A stretch of DNA of 64,000 nt from Pachysolen tannophilus NRRL Y-2460 (GCA_001661245.1 KV454011.1:461498-525497); one strand, 5' to 3'. Counted from the first letter of the stretch, positions 52,081 to 61,802 are shown. The notes: a model not told the origin generated them from the sequence alone. Made by a program: numbers and translations.

Positions 52081-52731
52081 TCATGAAAAAAATCTAGCCA
52101 AGGAACTCAATTGGCTACTGTTATCATTTTGATATATGTATTCCATTGAATTTCTCAAAGAGTATTGTAAAAGATCTGCATTTGTTTCAAATAAGTACAT
52201 CACTATTCCCCAAGTTAAAGTTGAATAAACTATCCAAGAATAGTTTTCAATTTTTAATTGAGTCTGTTTTTGTTGTATTGATCCATTCAAATTTCTTTGA
52301 CCTAACTTCTTAGCAACCAATTTCCCCAACGCCAACATAACTCTTGCTCCACAATATAGAGTTATCTGCTGTGCTATAGCACCATCAAAATGTGTTGACA
52401 CTCCACTATATATTAAGAATCCACCTATAGCTCCACTAATTAATTCTTTTAAACCTTTTTGTTTCAAGATTTTAACATTTCCACGGCTCACATAGTTATT
52501 CAAAAATAATAAAAGCAACTTATACACTCCGGCAAAGCAAAATAATAGTTCAGCATGCTTCTTAGTACTTCTTATTATAGTCCTTATCCTCTTCGATAAT
52601 GGCGCATTTGGCTTAAACATTAATGATACAACTAAAGAATGCGCAAACCTCAATCGAGATCCATATATCAACCCATTTTTAGAACTCTGGAAAGCACGAT
52701 ACAATATCCTCTCAATTGGTTCTATATCCAT
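52081..52731 (-). CDS. PXMP4/PMP24-type peroxisomal membrane protein
   Basis: The 216-residue protein aligns in layout with human PXMP4 (PMP24), a peroxisomal relative of the Tim17/22/23/PMP24 superfamily. It shows SSKNGLIYGSRLRFAHSLV near 16-34, an internal GAIGGFLIYSG near 99-109, YCGARVMLALGKLVAKK near 124-140, and TLTWGIVMYLFETNADLLQ near 171-189 followed by LRNSMEYIY. Four membrane segments are likely. S. cerevisiae lacks a clear orthologue; other yeasts and moulds have it. The exact role is unknown. It is divergent from the F-box gene over a 440-bp region with many TGCGCA sites. Confidence 0.85.
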   Translation of the reverse strand: MDIEPIERILYRAFQSSKNGLIYGSRLRFAHSLVVSLMFKPNAPLSKRIRTIIRSTKKHAELLFCFAGVYKLLLLFLNNYVSRGNVKILKQKGLKELISGAIGGFLIYSGVSTHFDGAIAQQITLYCGARVMLALGKLVAKKLGQRNLNGSIQQKQTQLKIENYSWIVYSTLTWGIVMYLFETNADLLQYSLRNSMEYIYQNDNSSQLSSLARFFS

Positions 52732-52861
52732 TTCTTTATCCCCTCCGCCAAAGAAAATTTACACAATTATTCCTCTTATAAAATCGTATTTTGTGTTTTT
52801 GTAATTATTCCTGTTTTCTTGTTTGTTTTTTTGGGTTTTTGAAATTGATTTTTTTGGGTTA

Positions 52862-53053
52862 TGCGCAGAGCAAAGCACAAGTGCGTGCCAATGTAGCGCA
52901 CAATATGAGCTATCTGCGCAAGATAGCTGCTTCCGCTTTGTAGGTACACTTACGTACGCTTTTGTGTGCGCAATGTTAAAGGCGCAATTGCGTTTTTATA
53001 TGTAGCCGCAAGTGCGTAACGCACATAACGCGCTCGTGTGTGTGTGTGTGTGT
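52862..53053. promoter_or_regulatory. Cluster of TGCGCA palindromes and hairpin-like dyads
   Basis: TGCGCA occurs at 52862-52867, 52915-52920 and 52967-52972, with further GCGCA near 52896 and 52982 and a GTGCGT-A-ACGCAC dyad at 53012-53024. Arms AGCTATCT (52908-52915) and AGATAGCT (52921-52928) form a perfect 8-bp inverted repeat around GCGCA. A GT microsatellite ends the cluster near 53035-53053. The block lies between the divergent PXMP4-like and F-box genes and is strikingly CG-rich for this genome. Confidence 0.55.
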
Positions 53054-53171
53054 CTTGGAACTTAATGTTGTGGTAACTAAAAAAAAAAGCCAGAAAGATA
53101 TGATGACGACAAAAACAAGATGAAGGAGATCTTCTTTGAAGATGATAGATTTTATGTTTTTTTAATCTTAA

Positions 53172-54287
53172 ATGTCATCAATATCGACAGCAACTACCCG
53201 GACCTCGGCCACTTCTGTATTAGCATCACGGAAAACAAGGGAAAGTATAGATTGCAAATTTAGGAAACATCATCAATTAATTGATTTACCATTAGAAATC
53301 AATTTAAAGATTTATCTGCTTTTATCAATAAAAGATTTACAAAATTATTCTTTAACTAATAAATATCATAATTCCAAGTTAAAATTCAAAATTTTTGAAA
53401 GAATTCAAACAAATTGGTTGAATTTATTTCAATTTATAAGAGAATTTAACGATTATTTAAAGTTTGTTTATAAAATTTTAATTAAAAATGAAACTAATAA
53501 TATAGTGAATGAATGGAATACAGATTTAAATAATGTATTCCGTAATTGTTATAATTTGAAAATTTTAGAAATTCATCTTTTAAATTCATCAAATTGTTTA
53601 AAATATCAAACCATAAATAATAATAATAATAATATTACTGTTTTAAAATTACATACATGTTCAACAAATGCTAATTTTTCATTAAATCATATTAAATCTT
53701 TTACAAAAATAACCAGTATAATATTAGTCAATTTTAACATATTCAAAGAGATAGAGGAATCTGGTTTCGAACAACAATTTTGTTTATCACAACTAAAAGC
53801 ATTAACCTTAATAAATTGTCATTGGCATTGGCCATTTGATTTAAATTACTTTAATTTCCATGAAAATCATCAAAAATTAGAAAAACTTTCATTAACTTAC
53901 AATGCAGATAATTCATTCATATTCGGTGAAAGGTTCAAAGATTTCTTATGCAATTATAAAAATAATGATTTAATTGAATTAAACATTACCATCTCTGGTA
54001 AAAACCAAAGTAATAATAATTTATTTCCTTCATTAAGTTTAATCAATGTTTCTAATTTCCAAAATTTACAAAAAATTTCATTAATCGGATTTAAAAATAA
54101 TTTCAATTTAAATGGGTTTTTGGAAAAAATTAAGGAAAATTTGATAAATTTAAAATATTTGAACTTGCAATTGATAAATAACTATGAAAAGAATAGAATT
54201 GAAAATAAAATTGAAAAATTTACTGATTACCCAATTTTTTCCATCTTGCAACGAAAACTTAAAACTATTAATATTGCATTTTTATGA
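53172..54287 (+). CDS. Putative F-box protein
   Basis: The 371-residue protein has a Ser/Thr-rich N-terminus and an F-box-like segment HQLIDLPLEINLKIYLLLSIKDLQNYSLTNKYH near 34-66. Leu/Asn-rich sequence with spaced hydrophobic residues follows and resembles irregular leucine-rich repeats (LKALTLINC, LEKLSLTYN, LQKISLIGF, LKYLNLQLI). This suggests a substrate-receptor F-box/LRR protein of an SCF ubiquitin ligase. I cannot assign an orthologue. It is tail-to-tail with RNH203, only 28 bp apart. Confidence 0.65.
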   Translation: MSSISTATTRTSATSVLASRKTRESIDCKFRKHHQLIDLPLEINLKIYLLLSIKDLQNYSLTNKYHNSKLKFKIFERIQTNWLNLFQFIREFNDYLKFVYKILIKNETNNIVNEWNTDLNNVFRNCYNLKILEIHLLNSSNCLKYQTINNNNNNITVLKLHTCSTNANFSLNHIKSFTKITSIILVNFNIFKEIEESGFEQQFCLSQLKALTLINCHWHWPFDLNYFNFHENHQKLEKLSLTYNADNSFIFGERFKDFLCNYKNNDLIELNITISGKNQSNNNLFPSLSLINVSNFQNLQKISLIGFKNNFNLNGFLEKIKENLINLKYLNLQLINNYEKNRIENKIEKFTDYPIFSILQRKLKTINIAFL

Positions 54288-54315
54288 TTTTTTTTATTTT
54301 TTTTTCTTCTTGCTC

Positions 54316-54720
54316 TTACTCATGAATTATGTTTGAAACATTTAACCACTCTTCAATTAAATTTTCACTTTCACCGTTAAATTCCATACCGTTGTCAAAT
54401 ATTACCAATTTTTCAAATTCTCCAATATTGACAAATTTCTTTCCGTTAATCTCCTTTTCTTGCTCTTCATCTTTCTCTACTTGCTGTCTTAATATATATC
54501 CTTTATAATTTGAATCTAACGTCACTAAATTTCCTTGAAGTAACCTGCCTCTGAAATAAGTAGTTACCTTATTATCCTGATCCTGTGTAACTTCCCAATA
54601 TCCAGTTTCCGGTTTCAACAATGGAGATTGTACTTCTCCTGTATATTTTATACGACATGGCAACACATTACAATGATATTTATGACTCTCGTCACTGTTA
54701 TTATTTATTTCTATCTTCAT
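54316..54720 (-). CDS. RNH203: Ribonuclease H2 subunit C (Rnh203)
   Basis: RNase H2 removes ribonucleotides from DNA; Rnh203 is a non-catalytic subunit. From the first ATG (54720) the protein is 134 residues. The conserved family core is present: CNVLPCRIKYTG near 17-28, YFRGRLLQGNLV near 60-71 and NYKGYILRQ near 76-84. A final helix (ENLIEEWLNVSNIIHE) closes the chain. An MCB site inside an inverted repeat lies about 100 bp upstream, fitting S-phase expression. Confidence 0.82.
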   Translation of the reverse strand: MKIEINNNSDESHKYHCNVLPCRIKYTGEVQSPLLKPETGYWEVTQDQDNKVTTYFRGRLLQGNLVTLDSNYKGYILRQQVEKDEEQEKEINGKKFVNIGEFEKLVIFDNGMEFNGESENLIEEWLNVSNIIHE

Positions 54721-54805
54721 TTTACTATCTATAGTTAACACTAAAATCCTTATAATTTAACAAATAGTAATATAAAAAGATTTGTGTTTTTATTTTTTTT
54801 TTTTT

Positions 54806-54840
54806 TTTTTCACTTAACGCGTCGTATACTAAGTGAAAAA
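54806..54840. promoter_or_regulatory. MCB element inside an 11-bp inverted repeat
   Basis: TTTTTCACTTA at 54806-54816 and TAAGTGAAAAA at 54830-54840 are perfect inverted repeats. The 13-bp loop starts with ACGCGT (54817-54822), the MBF box. The site lies about 100 bp upstream of RNH203. The rest of 54721-55098 is AT-rich with nothing recognised. Confidence 0.5.
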
Positions 54841-55098
54841 TCTATTTTTCAAAAACAGATTTAATTGATAGTTCTACTCTTTAATTTAATACTATTATAT
54901 TTGACATTATTAACGCTAACTCGGTATCCAGATATAAAATAAAACGAAAATTGAAAAAAAAAAAATGAAAAAAAAAAATGAACGAGTGACTAAAATCAAA
55001 ATGAAAGTCCAGATTTCAAATGAAAACTATAGTATATATTTTATATTTTATATTTATGTATTCTTCCTTAATATTTGGTATATTTACCATATATGAAT

Positions 55099-56904
55099 TT
55101 AAGAAAGGAGATCCATTTTTTCTTCGTAAAATTTTGTCAATTTTTCCACTTTTTTACCTCTAATAACTGGTTTTTTGTGATTTAAATTCAGTTCAGAGTA
55201 ATAACCACTGGAAGTAGTACTTGTGGTTGAAGATAAAGAAACATGTCTACTTCCTCCTCTCAATGTAGGTTTTTGGAAATCGAGACCTAATGAGTCTTCG
55301 TCCTGTTCGAAATTGTCATCAAAATCGACATCATTGGAGTCAAATTCATAAAAATCTGTCATAGCATTATCTACTTCTATGATATTTAAATTTGATGAAG
55401 TTAATTCATCTAATGCAATTCTTCTATCATTATTATTATCTTTATTTTTATTTTGGAAATCTGAAATTGATCTAAATCTATGAAGGTATAATTCACGATT
55501 ATTTATAGACGATTTTTTAGTTTTTAATAAAGATTTTCCATTATTGTTATTATTATATGTATTAGTATTATCATCCTTTGATAAATCAATAAGATCTGAT
55601 GAATTATTATTTAATTCTGTAATATTAAACTCTATCATTTCATCTTCATCAATTTTTGGGGTTCTTGAAATTGGTAATTGATGAATGCTATCCAAGAGAT
55701 GAAACCCATCTAATAATAATTTTTTCATTATGTGATAAAAAATTTTAAAATTTGAAGAAACATCACCTTCAATGTTTCCATTTATATTGAATAATCTTTT
55801 AGAAATTTCTAAAATTAATAATTGTTTTTCATTTTCTGAATTAGAACTATAATTAATTAATGAATGGAAAATTTTGAAAACTTTAACTATAATATATTTA
55901 TTATTGTAAAAAGTTGTATAATTGTTGTTGTTGTTGTTGTTGTTGTTGTTACTATTATTTTCATTTTTACCATTGAATAAAGATGAAGTTGAAGAAATAT
56001 TATTTTGATTATTATAATATTGATGATTTAACAATTTATTAACCAATTCACTTAAATCATCATTCCCATTTTTTTCAAATTCCACAAAATAATCAATTAA
56101 TAATAATGGTTCATCAATTTCATTTAAATCACTTAAAAATTTTAATAAAATTTGGAAAATATCATTAAATTTCCAATCTGATAAATTTAATAATTGATTT
56201 CTCTTTATACAATCTTTTAAAATTTTAAATGATAAAAGTTTAGAATTATCATTATCATTTATTGATAAATTTTTAATTAAAGATTGTATACTAAAATTTC
56301 CTTGATCTAAATAATCAACCAATTTATTTAAAATTTTTTTAAAAATTGTTAAAGTTTGTGGATTTAAATTTGTAATTGAATTTTGGAAAATTTTATCTAA
56401 ATGTATTGGAACAATAATATTATTTTCCAAAGTATAATCATATAAATAAACAAAAAGTGAAATGTTTAATTTTGTAATATCTAAATATCTTGATAAATTT
56501 GAAATATTTTGACAATGAATTATAATTAAATTATTACCTCTATTTTGTTTCATCATAAAATTATTTAAAAGATCTAAAATCGATTTAATTAACCAATTAT
56601 GATGTACAATATAAACTTTTATTAAAAATTCTTTCTTATCATTAGGAATCAATTTAAATAACCTAACCAATTTTAATGGTAATAAATCATCAGTACTATT
56701 TTTAAATCCAGAACTAAACATTATTAAAACAAATTTCCCATCAATCTTATCCAACAACGTCTCTAAAAGTAATATATCACCATTGTTATCATTACCATCC
56801 AAAAATGTTGGCGGCAAAAAATTAGAATCAAATATATAGATCGGAAGACCAGTTTCTGGCTCATAAGTATCAGATCGGTACAATATACGTGAACTGGAAC
56901 TCAT
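55099..56904 (-). CDS. ECM25: Ecm25-like protein with CRAL-TRIO/RhoGAP-like region
   Basis: The start ATG 56904 gives 601 residues beginning SSSSRILYRSDTYEPETGLPIYIFDS, a pattern I associate with fungal Ecm25. Residues about 60-200 resemble a Sec14/CRAL-TRIO-like domain (KVYIVHHNWLIKSILDLLNN, then LNISLFVYLYDYTLENN). A degenerate RhoGAP-like helical region follows near 220-420. The C-terminal third is Asn/Ser/Asp-rich with poly-Asn and an acidic patch. S. cerevisiae ECM25 (YJL201W) is a Cdc42-linked, endocytosis-associated protein encoded near RCY1. The family call rests on memory of the pattern. A T-tract plus CAG just upstream (56946-56962) looks like an acceptor, but I find no branch point. 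Confidence 0.55.
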   Translation of the reverse strand: MSSSSRILYRSDTYEPETGLPIYIFDSNFLPPTFLDGNDNNGDILLLETLLDKIDGKFVLIMFSSGFKNSTDDLLPLKLVRLFKLIPNDKKEFLIKVYIVHHNWLIKSILDLLNNFMMKQNRGNNLIIIHCQNISNLSRYLDITKLNISLFVYLYDYTLENNIIVPIHLDKIFQNSITNLNPQTLTIFKKILNKLVDYLDQGNFSIQSLIKNLSINDNDNSKLLSFKILKDCIKRNQLLNLSDWKFNDIFQILLKFLSDLNEIDEPLLLIDYFVEFEKNGNDDLSELVNKLLNHQYYNNQNNISSTSSLFNGKNENNSNNNNNNNNNNYTTFYNNKYIIVKVFKIFHSLINYSSNSENEKQLLILEISKRLFNINGNIEGDVSSNFKIFYHIMKKLLLDGFHLLDSIHQLPISRTPKIDEDEMIEFNITELNNNSSDLIDLSKDDNTNTYNNNNNGKSLLKTKKSSINNRELYLHRFRSISDFQNKNKDNNNDRRIALDELTSSNLNIIEVDNAMTDFYEFDSNDVDFDDNFEQDEDSLGLDFQKPTLRGGSRHVSLSSTTSTTSSGYYSELNLNHKKPVIRGKKVEKLTKFYEEKMDLLS

Positions 56905-57800
56905 AATACAATCAACACCAGAATTCAAAACAAATACCCCCTCCTGAAAAAAAAAAAAAAAAATTAACCTCTTCTCTCTATAGATCACACTATCCTTCCA
57001 AAAAACAAAAAAACTCTTCAAAATCTGATTTAATCTATTGATTTAACAGTATTATTTATTATTTTGTATCTATTTTGTTTAGAATTTTCCCTTCTAAAAA
57101 AAAAAATAAAAATTTTTGTTTACCTTTTGGGCTTCCTCGGTAAACGGTATTAAAAACAGTTTAAACGCGGTAACTTCCAAGAGCAAATAACAATTACAAG
57201 ATTAGATCAGGATCAATACAAGAGAAAAGAAAAGAAAAGATTTCAGAAGGATAATGTATAAATAATAGAGTAGAGTACGGATTTTGCAGTTGAAAAAAAA
57301 AAAGTAAAAAAAAAATAAATGAAACGTTCTAAGTCATCTTGTTGAAATAAAGGGATCCGAAAGGGGACTTAAAGGACAATTTTGTAAAACTAAACTTTTT
57401 ACTCCATTTTCTCTTTCTTTTATAAGTAAAAGCTTATTGTAAATTTGGTATAATCAAAAAAATGAAAAAGTAAAACACATAAAAGTTCACATCTGATTCT
57501 CCCCCTGATAATTTGGAGACTCTTTCTTTTGTTTTGTTTGTTGTTTTTGTATGACCATTTTAATTTATCATTTACAATCTTTTGTGGGTAAAAAAACACA
57601 CCACCGAAATTTCCTATTCTGCGCAGAGGGTTAAAAAGCTAAGATCTTGCACAACTTGCAATAGATTTCTTTTATAAATATATATCAATAAAATAAATAA
57701 ATAAATAAATATATGAATATATATGGATATTTATATTTTTAGTTGGCATTAGTGTGGGCGCTGGTAGGAAAGGTATTTGTATTGTTTTCTTAATAAGAAA
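56905..57800. other. Divergent promoter region ECM25-like / Kar9-like genes
   Basis: AT-rich sequence with poly(A) and poly(T) tracts, an AAGAAA repeat near 57224-57240 and an ATAA repeat near 57690-57710. No gene or named motif was found. Confidence 0.5.
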
Positions 57801-59663
57801 ATGTCGGTGATATCGAGAGTGACTATGGGAACAACAGGAAATAATACTACTTTGCAGCCATATATTGACCCTATAATATCCCTTGTTAAGGATCCGGATC
57901 TTAATAGAGATAAGGCTAAATCGAACCAACTTTTGGATATTATCAATGGTTTTGCACCGGATGATAGGGATGTGAAGAAGAATTGTATATTAGGGTTTCA
58001 AGTGCTTAGAGATTTGGAGAAATTGGAGATGAGAACTTTACAACATTGGGAATTTAAATCTTTACATTATTCGATTACATTAACTGATAGAATTAATAAA
58101 GATTTAATTAAAAAAATTTTAAATAATTGTGTTGAAACTAATGAATTTTTAGCAAATATTTCTGAAGAAATTAATGAATTAAATGGTTTTTTAAAAAAAT
58201 TAGATATTTTCCAATATTTAAGTGATCTGGGAACTTTATTAACACTGTTAACTTTAAGAATTATTGATTTAAAAAATAAAATTAATGATTTTATATCTGT
58301 AAATTATGCAAAGGCAAGATTGATTAATATTGGAATAGATTTAGAAGAATTAGTAATTTCAAATAATAAAGAAAATGGTGGCAATGGTAATTCAAATCAT
58401 ACATTATTAAACGAATCCACTATAAATTCTTACAAGTCATTCATTGGTCAATTATTAAAACAGTTAAATAATTCAATTGAATCAAATGATAATATAGGAA
58501 TAATGGAATGTATTCAAATCATTAACGATGTTGAACAAATGTTTCATTCGATGAGTTCACTGGCAATCGAAGGAAATAAAGATTCTAATCTCGCTATAAC
58601 ACAAAATGAAACCCAAATCAATAAAGAAGAAGAAAATCAAGAAGATCAAGAAGATCAAGAAGATGATGATGATGAAGAAGTGCATCCATATACCCCAGGA
58701 CATCTACATGCTCCTGTTGGACATTCTCTGCTGAAACTTAAAAGAAGATCATCATTGTCATCGATATCAAGTGTCAATTCGTTGACAAAGACAACTTTGA
58801 AAGAAGAAATGCCAAATTTATTATCTGCTTTCCAAAATGCAGCAAAAGTTGAAACTGAATTAAGAGATATAGTTTCATCAAATTCAAATGATGATCACCA
58901 ACAATATAATCAACGTCGCTCAAGATTAAGTTCTCCTACACCAACTAGTGCAGAAACTACTAGAAGTAGTAGCCTTTCTCCAGAACTTGCAACTTCAAGT
59001 GCAAGTATTGATGAATCATATTATGATTTACATTATGATGATCAACATTCTGATTACAAGCATAATTCCAATTCATTATCTAGATCTATTAGCATGAAAA
59101 AGAAAGAACATGATAATATTAATGGTAAGAAAAAATTACCTTATTTTGGTCCACAATTACCACCAAATTTTTTGAAAAATCCAGTTTCTTCAAGACCATT
59201 AACTTCATCTATATATTCTTCTAATATTCCTTCAAATTTTGTACAAACAGAAGTTAATGGTATTAACGGCATTAGAAGCAATTATATATTAGATAATAAT
59301 AAATCCTTCTTAACAAGGATGGGAATACGACCTCAAGTTATAGATGTTCCCGTTTCTTCATCCAATACATTTCATACATCTAATGTATCAACAGGTGATA
59401 GACTTTCTCAATCAATGTTTTTACCAAGCTCAAAAAAAATTAAAGATGGTAAAAAATTATCAAATTCTATGTATGTCGAAAATGGGAATACAAATACTTT
59501 AACTGAGAAAAATTTGAATAAATTAAATCAATTAAAACTGGTTAACAGTAATGATAACAATGTTGGCAAAAGTAAGTTGAATAATTTAGTAAGCAGTGCT
59601 CATGAAGATTTAAACCAAGAAAGTGAAGATTTTGAAGAAGAAGAAGATGATGAAGTAGATTAA
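57801..59663 (+). CDS. Coiled-coil protein, possibly Kar9-like
   Basis: I do not recognise this 620-residue protein with certainty. Residues about 20-270 are helical with heptad-like leucines, a spectrin-like layout. An acidic run near 280-295 and a long Ser-rich, basic disordered tail follow. The tail contains RLSSPTPTS near 380, a match to the LxxPTPh motif that binds EB1/Bim1, and SSNIPSNF near 475, a match to SxIP. A segment SFLTRMGIRPQVIDVP near 503-518 recalls LLQKMNIKPATSP of S. cerevisiae Kar9. These features suggest a microtubule plus-end adaptor for spindle positioning. That is an inference from short motifs, so the name is tentative. Confidence 0.45.
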   Translation: MSVISRVTMGTTGNNTTLQPYIDPIISLVKDPDLNRDKAKSNQLLDIINGFAPDDRDVKKNCILGFQVLRDLEKLEMRTLQHWEFKSLHYSITLTDRINKDLIKKILNNCVETNEFLANISEEINELNGFLKKLDIFQYLSDLGTLLTLLTLRIIDLKNKINDFISVNYAKARLINIGIDLEELVISNNKENGGNGNSNHTLLNESTINSYKSFIGQLLKQLNNSIESNDNIGIMECIQIINDVEQMFHSMSSLAIEGNKDSNLAITQNETQINKEEENQEDQEDQEDDDDEEVHPYTPGHLHAPVGHSLLKLKRRSSLSSISSVNSLTKTTLKEEMPNLLSAFQNAAKVETELRDIVSSNSNDDHQQYNQRRSRLSSPTPTSAETTRSSSLSPELATSSASIDESYYDLHYDDQHSDYKHNSNSLSRSISMKKKEHDNINGKKKLPYFGPQLPPNFLKNPVSSRPLTSSIYSSNIPSNFVQTEVNGINGIRSNYILDNNKSFLTRMGIRPQVIDVPVSSSNTFHTSNVSTGDRLSQSMFLPSSKKIKDGKKLSNSMYVENGNTNTLTEKNLNKLNQLKLVNSNDNNVGKSKLNNLVSSAHEDLNQESEDFEEEEDDEVD

Positions 59664-59847
59664 AAGCATTCTTAATGATTATAATGAAAGAAAGCATACA
59701 TATATATATATATATACATATATCATTTTTTTAATATTCCTAATGAAAAAGAAAGAAAAAAATAAATAAATTCAAGCATCGATTTTTGTATATCTATATA
59801 CATGAACATAATAACTCATTTAACAATAAAAAAAAAAAATTTTCTTT

Positions 59848-60292
59848 TCAGTTTTTTGAATTCACCCTATCAATAGCACCCAATACATTTAATTTTTTAT
59901 CATCTGGAACTCTGAAAAGGTTTGATCTAATAATACGAGGATCATTTCTTAATGATCTCAATATTTCATTCGACACAGAATTAGACGAATCGAAAAGCAT
60001 TATAAAATGTGATCCCCTGAAATGCTTCTCCTGTTGCTTTGTCAAAATCCTAGGTAACGGTCTAACCCCTAAATTATATATTTTCCTTATCACTCCTCTA
60101 TTCTGTAGTATTAATTTACCAATTGTAGACACAACACTGAATAAATAAAAAAAAAATGAAAAATAAAAAAATAGTTAGTACTTCACCACCATCTTTTATT
60201 TAAAAAAATTAAATTAAAACATACGCTTTGGCTTCATTATTTAAAACTTCTCCTGAAGTTATACGAGCAATACCAACTAATTCATACAACAT
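59848..60292 (-). CDS. MRP17: Mitochondrial ribosomal protein bS6m (Mrp17), one intron
   Basis: Exon 1 is 60292-60225 and exon 2 is 60136-59848, giving 118 residues. The donor is GTATGT, the branch TACTAAC and the acceptor TTCAG, on the minus strand. The start LYELVGIARI and exon 2 sequence STIGKLILQNRGVIRKI, EKHFRGSHFIMLFDSS and LRSLRNDPRIIRS match S. cerevisiae Mrp17 (131 residues) almost block for block. It is a small-subunit protein of the mitochondrial ribosome. It is divergent from DID4 over a 594-bp region with a GC-rich island, and convergent with the Kar9-like gene. Confidence 0.95.
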
Positions 60293-60430
60293 GATCCAAC
60301 TAACTTTTATCTCTTTTTTTCTTTTGAGTTTGGCTTTGACTAATAATTAATTCAATATATAAAGATATAAAAATGGTTTAACCGCCGTTGAATTCGAAAT
60401 TTTTCACCAAAAACATCACCTTCTTGATGA

Positions 60431-60560
60431 CACGTGAATTTGGCAGAGGACTCGGCCGGAAAACTTGGGCGGAGAGTTTTGGCCGGCGAGCTTGGCCGGA
60501 GTTTGGGGCGGGAAACCTGGGCGGAAAAACCTGGGCGGAAAAACCTGGGCAAAGAGTTTT
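60431..60560. promoter_or_regulatory. GC-rich island with tandem 14-bp repeats between MRP17 and DID4
   Basis: It begins with CACGTG at 60431-60436, the E-box bound by Cbf1-type factors. It then holds several GGCCGG/GGCGG elements and three tandem copies of CCTGGGCGGAAAAA (60516-60529, 60530-60543, and a partial one from 60544). Similar CTTGGGCGGAGAG and CTTGGCCGGAG units precede them. The rest of 60293-60886 is AT-rich, with TA repeats near 60824-60848. Frames are open on both strands through the island because it lacks stops, but the peptides are repeat-derived. Confidence 0.55.
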
Positions 60561-60886
60561 GGAATTTTTCATTTGTTAGCTTTATATGAGTTATTGAAGT
60601 TGTTAATGGGCTTCAAGTGGAATATATAGCTTCTTTATATTTTTCCTTTCTTGGCCTCTGACTTTTTTAATCTGCTATGAGCTGTTGTTGGTGCTGTTAT
60701 CTCTATGATTTACTCGTGGTGTAAAGAAATGACTGCCAAAAAAGAAGTCGTGTGTGTTTTTAGTCTGTTTTTAGTCTGTTTTTAGTATATGTGGTTTATC
60801 AGTTGGGCATATCAGTAAGTTAACTATATATATATATATATATATATAAATATATAATTGAATATATATATTTGAGATAGGTTATC

Positions 60887-61630
60887 ATGAATCTATTTGA
60901 ATGGGCTTTTGGTAAGAAGTTGTCTCCTCAGGAGAAGCTTCGGAAAAATCAAAGGATGTTGGATAGAACAGCTAGAGAGTTGGATAGGGAAAATATTAAA
61001 CTTCAAAAACAAGAGAAACAGCTTATTAACGATATTAAAAAATCTGTTAAATCAAATCAAGTGAAACTGGCAAAGATTCAAGCTAAAGATCTTATTCGGA
61101 CTAGAAAGAATGTGGAGAAGTTTTCAAGGATGAAGGTTCAAATTCAAGCAATTTCATTAAGAATTCAAAGTGTTCGATCTTCAGAACAAATGGCTCAATC
61201 AATGAGATCTGCTACAACTCTTTTGAATTCAATGAATAGGTCTATGAATTTACCACAATTATCTCGTATTGCCATGGAATTCCAAAAAGAAAACGATATA
61301 ATGGACCAGAGGCAAGAATACATGGATGAGACAATGGATGACTTGATGGATGATGAACTAGATGAAGATGATGAAGAAGAAGCAGATGAAGTATTGAATA
61401 GAGTGATGGATGAAATTGGTATCGATTTGAAAGCTAACCTACAAGATGCTGCACCAACAGGGAACTTGGCTGCAGATAAAGACGAGTTGCTCGTTCCTGG
61501 AGGAAAAATAGCACAGGCCGTTGGTGGTGGTGGTGGTGGTGGTAATACAACTAGTAGTACAGGAAATAATACTAATGGAATAGATGAATTAGAAGCTCGA
61601 CTAAATACACTAAAGAAGAACGATAACTAA
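60887..61630 (+). CDS. DID4: Did4/Vps2, ESCRT-III subunit (CHMP2)
   Basis: Did4 assembles with Snf7 and Vps24 into ESCRT-III filaments for multivesicular-body sorting. The 247-residue protein has the family start NLFEWAFGKKLSPQEKLRKNQRML, the basic helix with QAKDLIRTRKNVEKF near 64-78, RSSEQMAQSMRSATTLLNSMNR near 96-117 and a C-terminal MIM1 helix LEARLNTLKK that binds Vps4. A Gly run near 217-224 precedes it. CTG at 61067 (residue 61, in QVK-x-AKIQAKDL) aligns with Ala in S. cerevisiae Did4 and human CHMP2A, one of the best cases for CUG = Ala. S. cerevisiae DID4 has a 5' intron; none is seen here. Confidence 0.96.
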   Translation: MNLFEWAFGKKLSPQEKLRKNQRMLDRTARELDRENIKLQKQEKQLINDIKKSVKSNQVKLAKIQAKDLIRTRKNVEKFSRMKVQIQAISLRIQSVRSSEQMAQSMRSATTLLNSMNRSMNLPQLSRIAMEFQKENDIMDQRQEYMDETMDDLMDDELDEDDEEEADEVLNRVMDEIGIDLKANLQDAAPTGNLAADKDELLVPGGKIAQAVGGGGGGGNTTSSTGNNTNGIDELEARLNTLKKNDN

Positions 61631-61802
61631 AGTGTTTTCTTTCTTTTGTCTCCACTTCATTACTTTATTTCTGGATTTTCTGTCTCTTTGCTTTTTTTTA
61701 ATATATATATTTATTTTGTTCTGTTTGCAAGATTTATGTTTTTTTTTTCTTTTTTTTCTTATTATTTTTTTTTAGTAAAAAAAAGTAGTAGTACCATCAA
61801 TT

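Noticed and set aside
56941-56965. Splice acceptor upstream of the ECM25-like start
   Set aside because: A T-tract plus CAG is present and in frame, but no branch-point sequence or conserved upstream exon was found.
60352-60579. Open frames on both strands through the GC island
   Set aside because: Absence of stops follows from the GC-rich repeats; the peptides are repeat products with no family resemblance.
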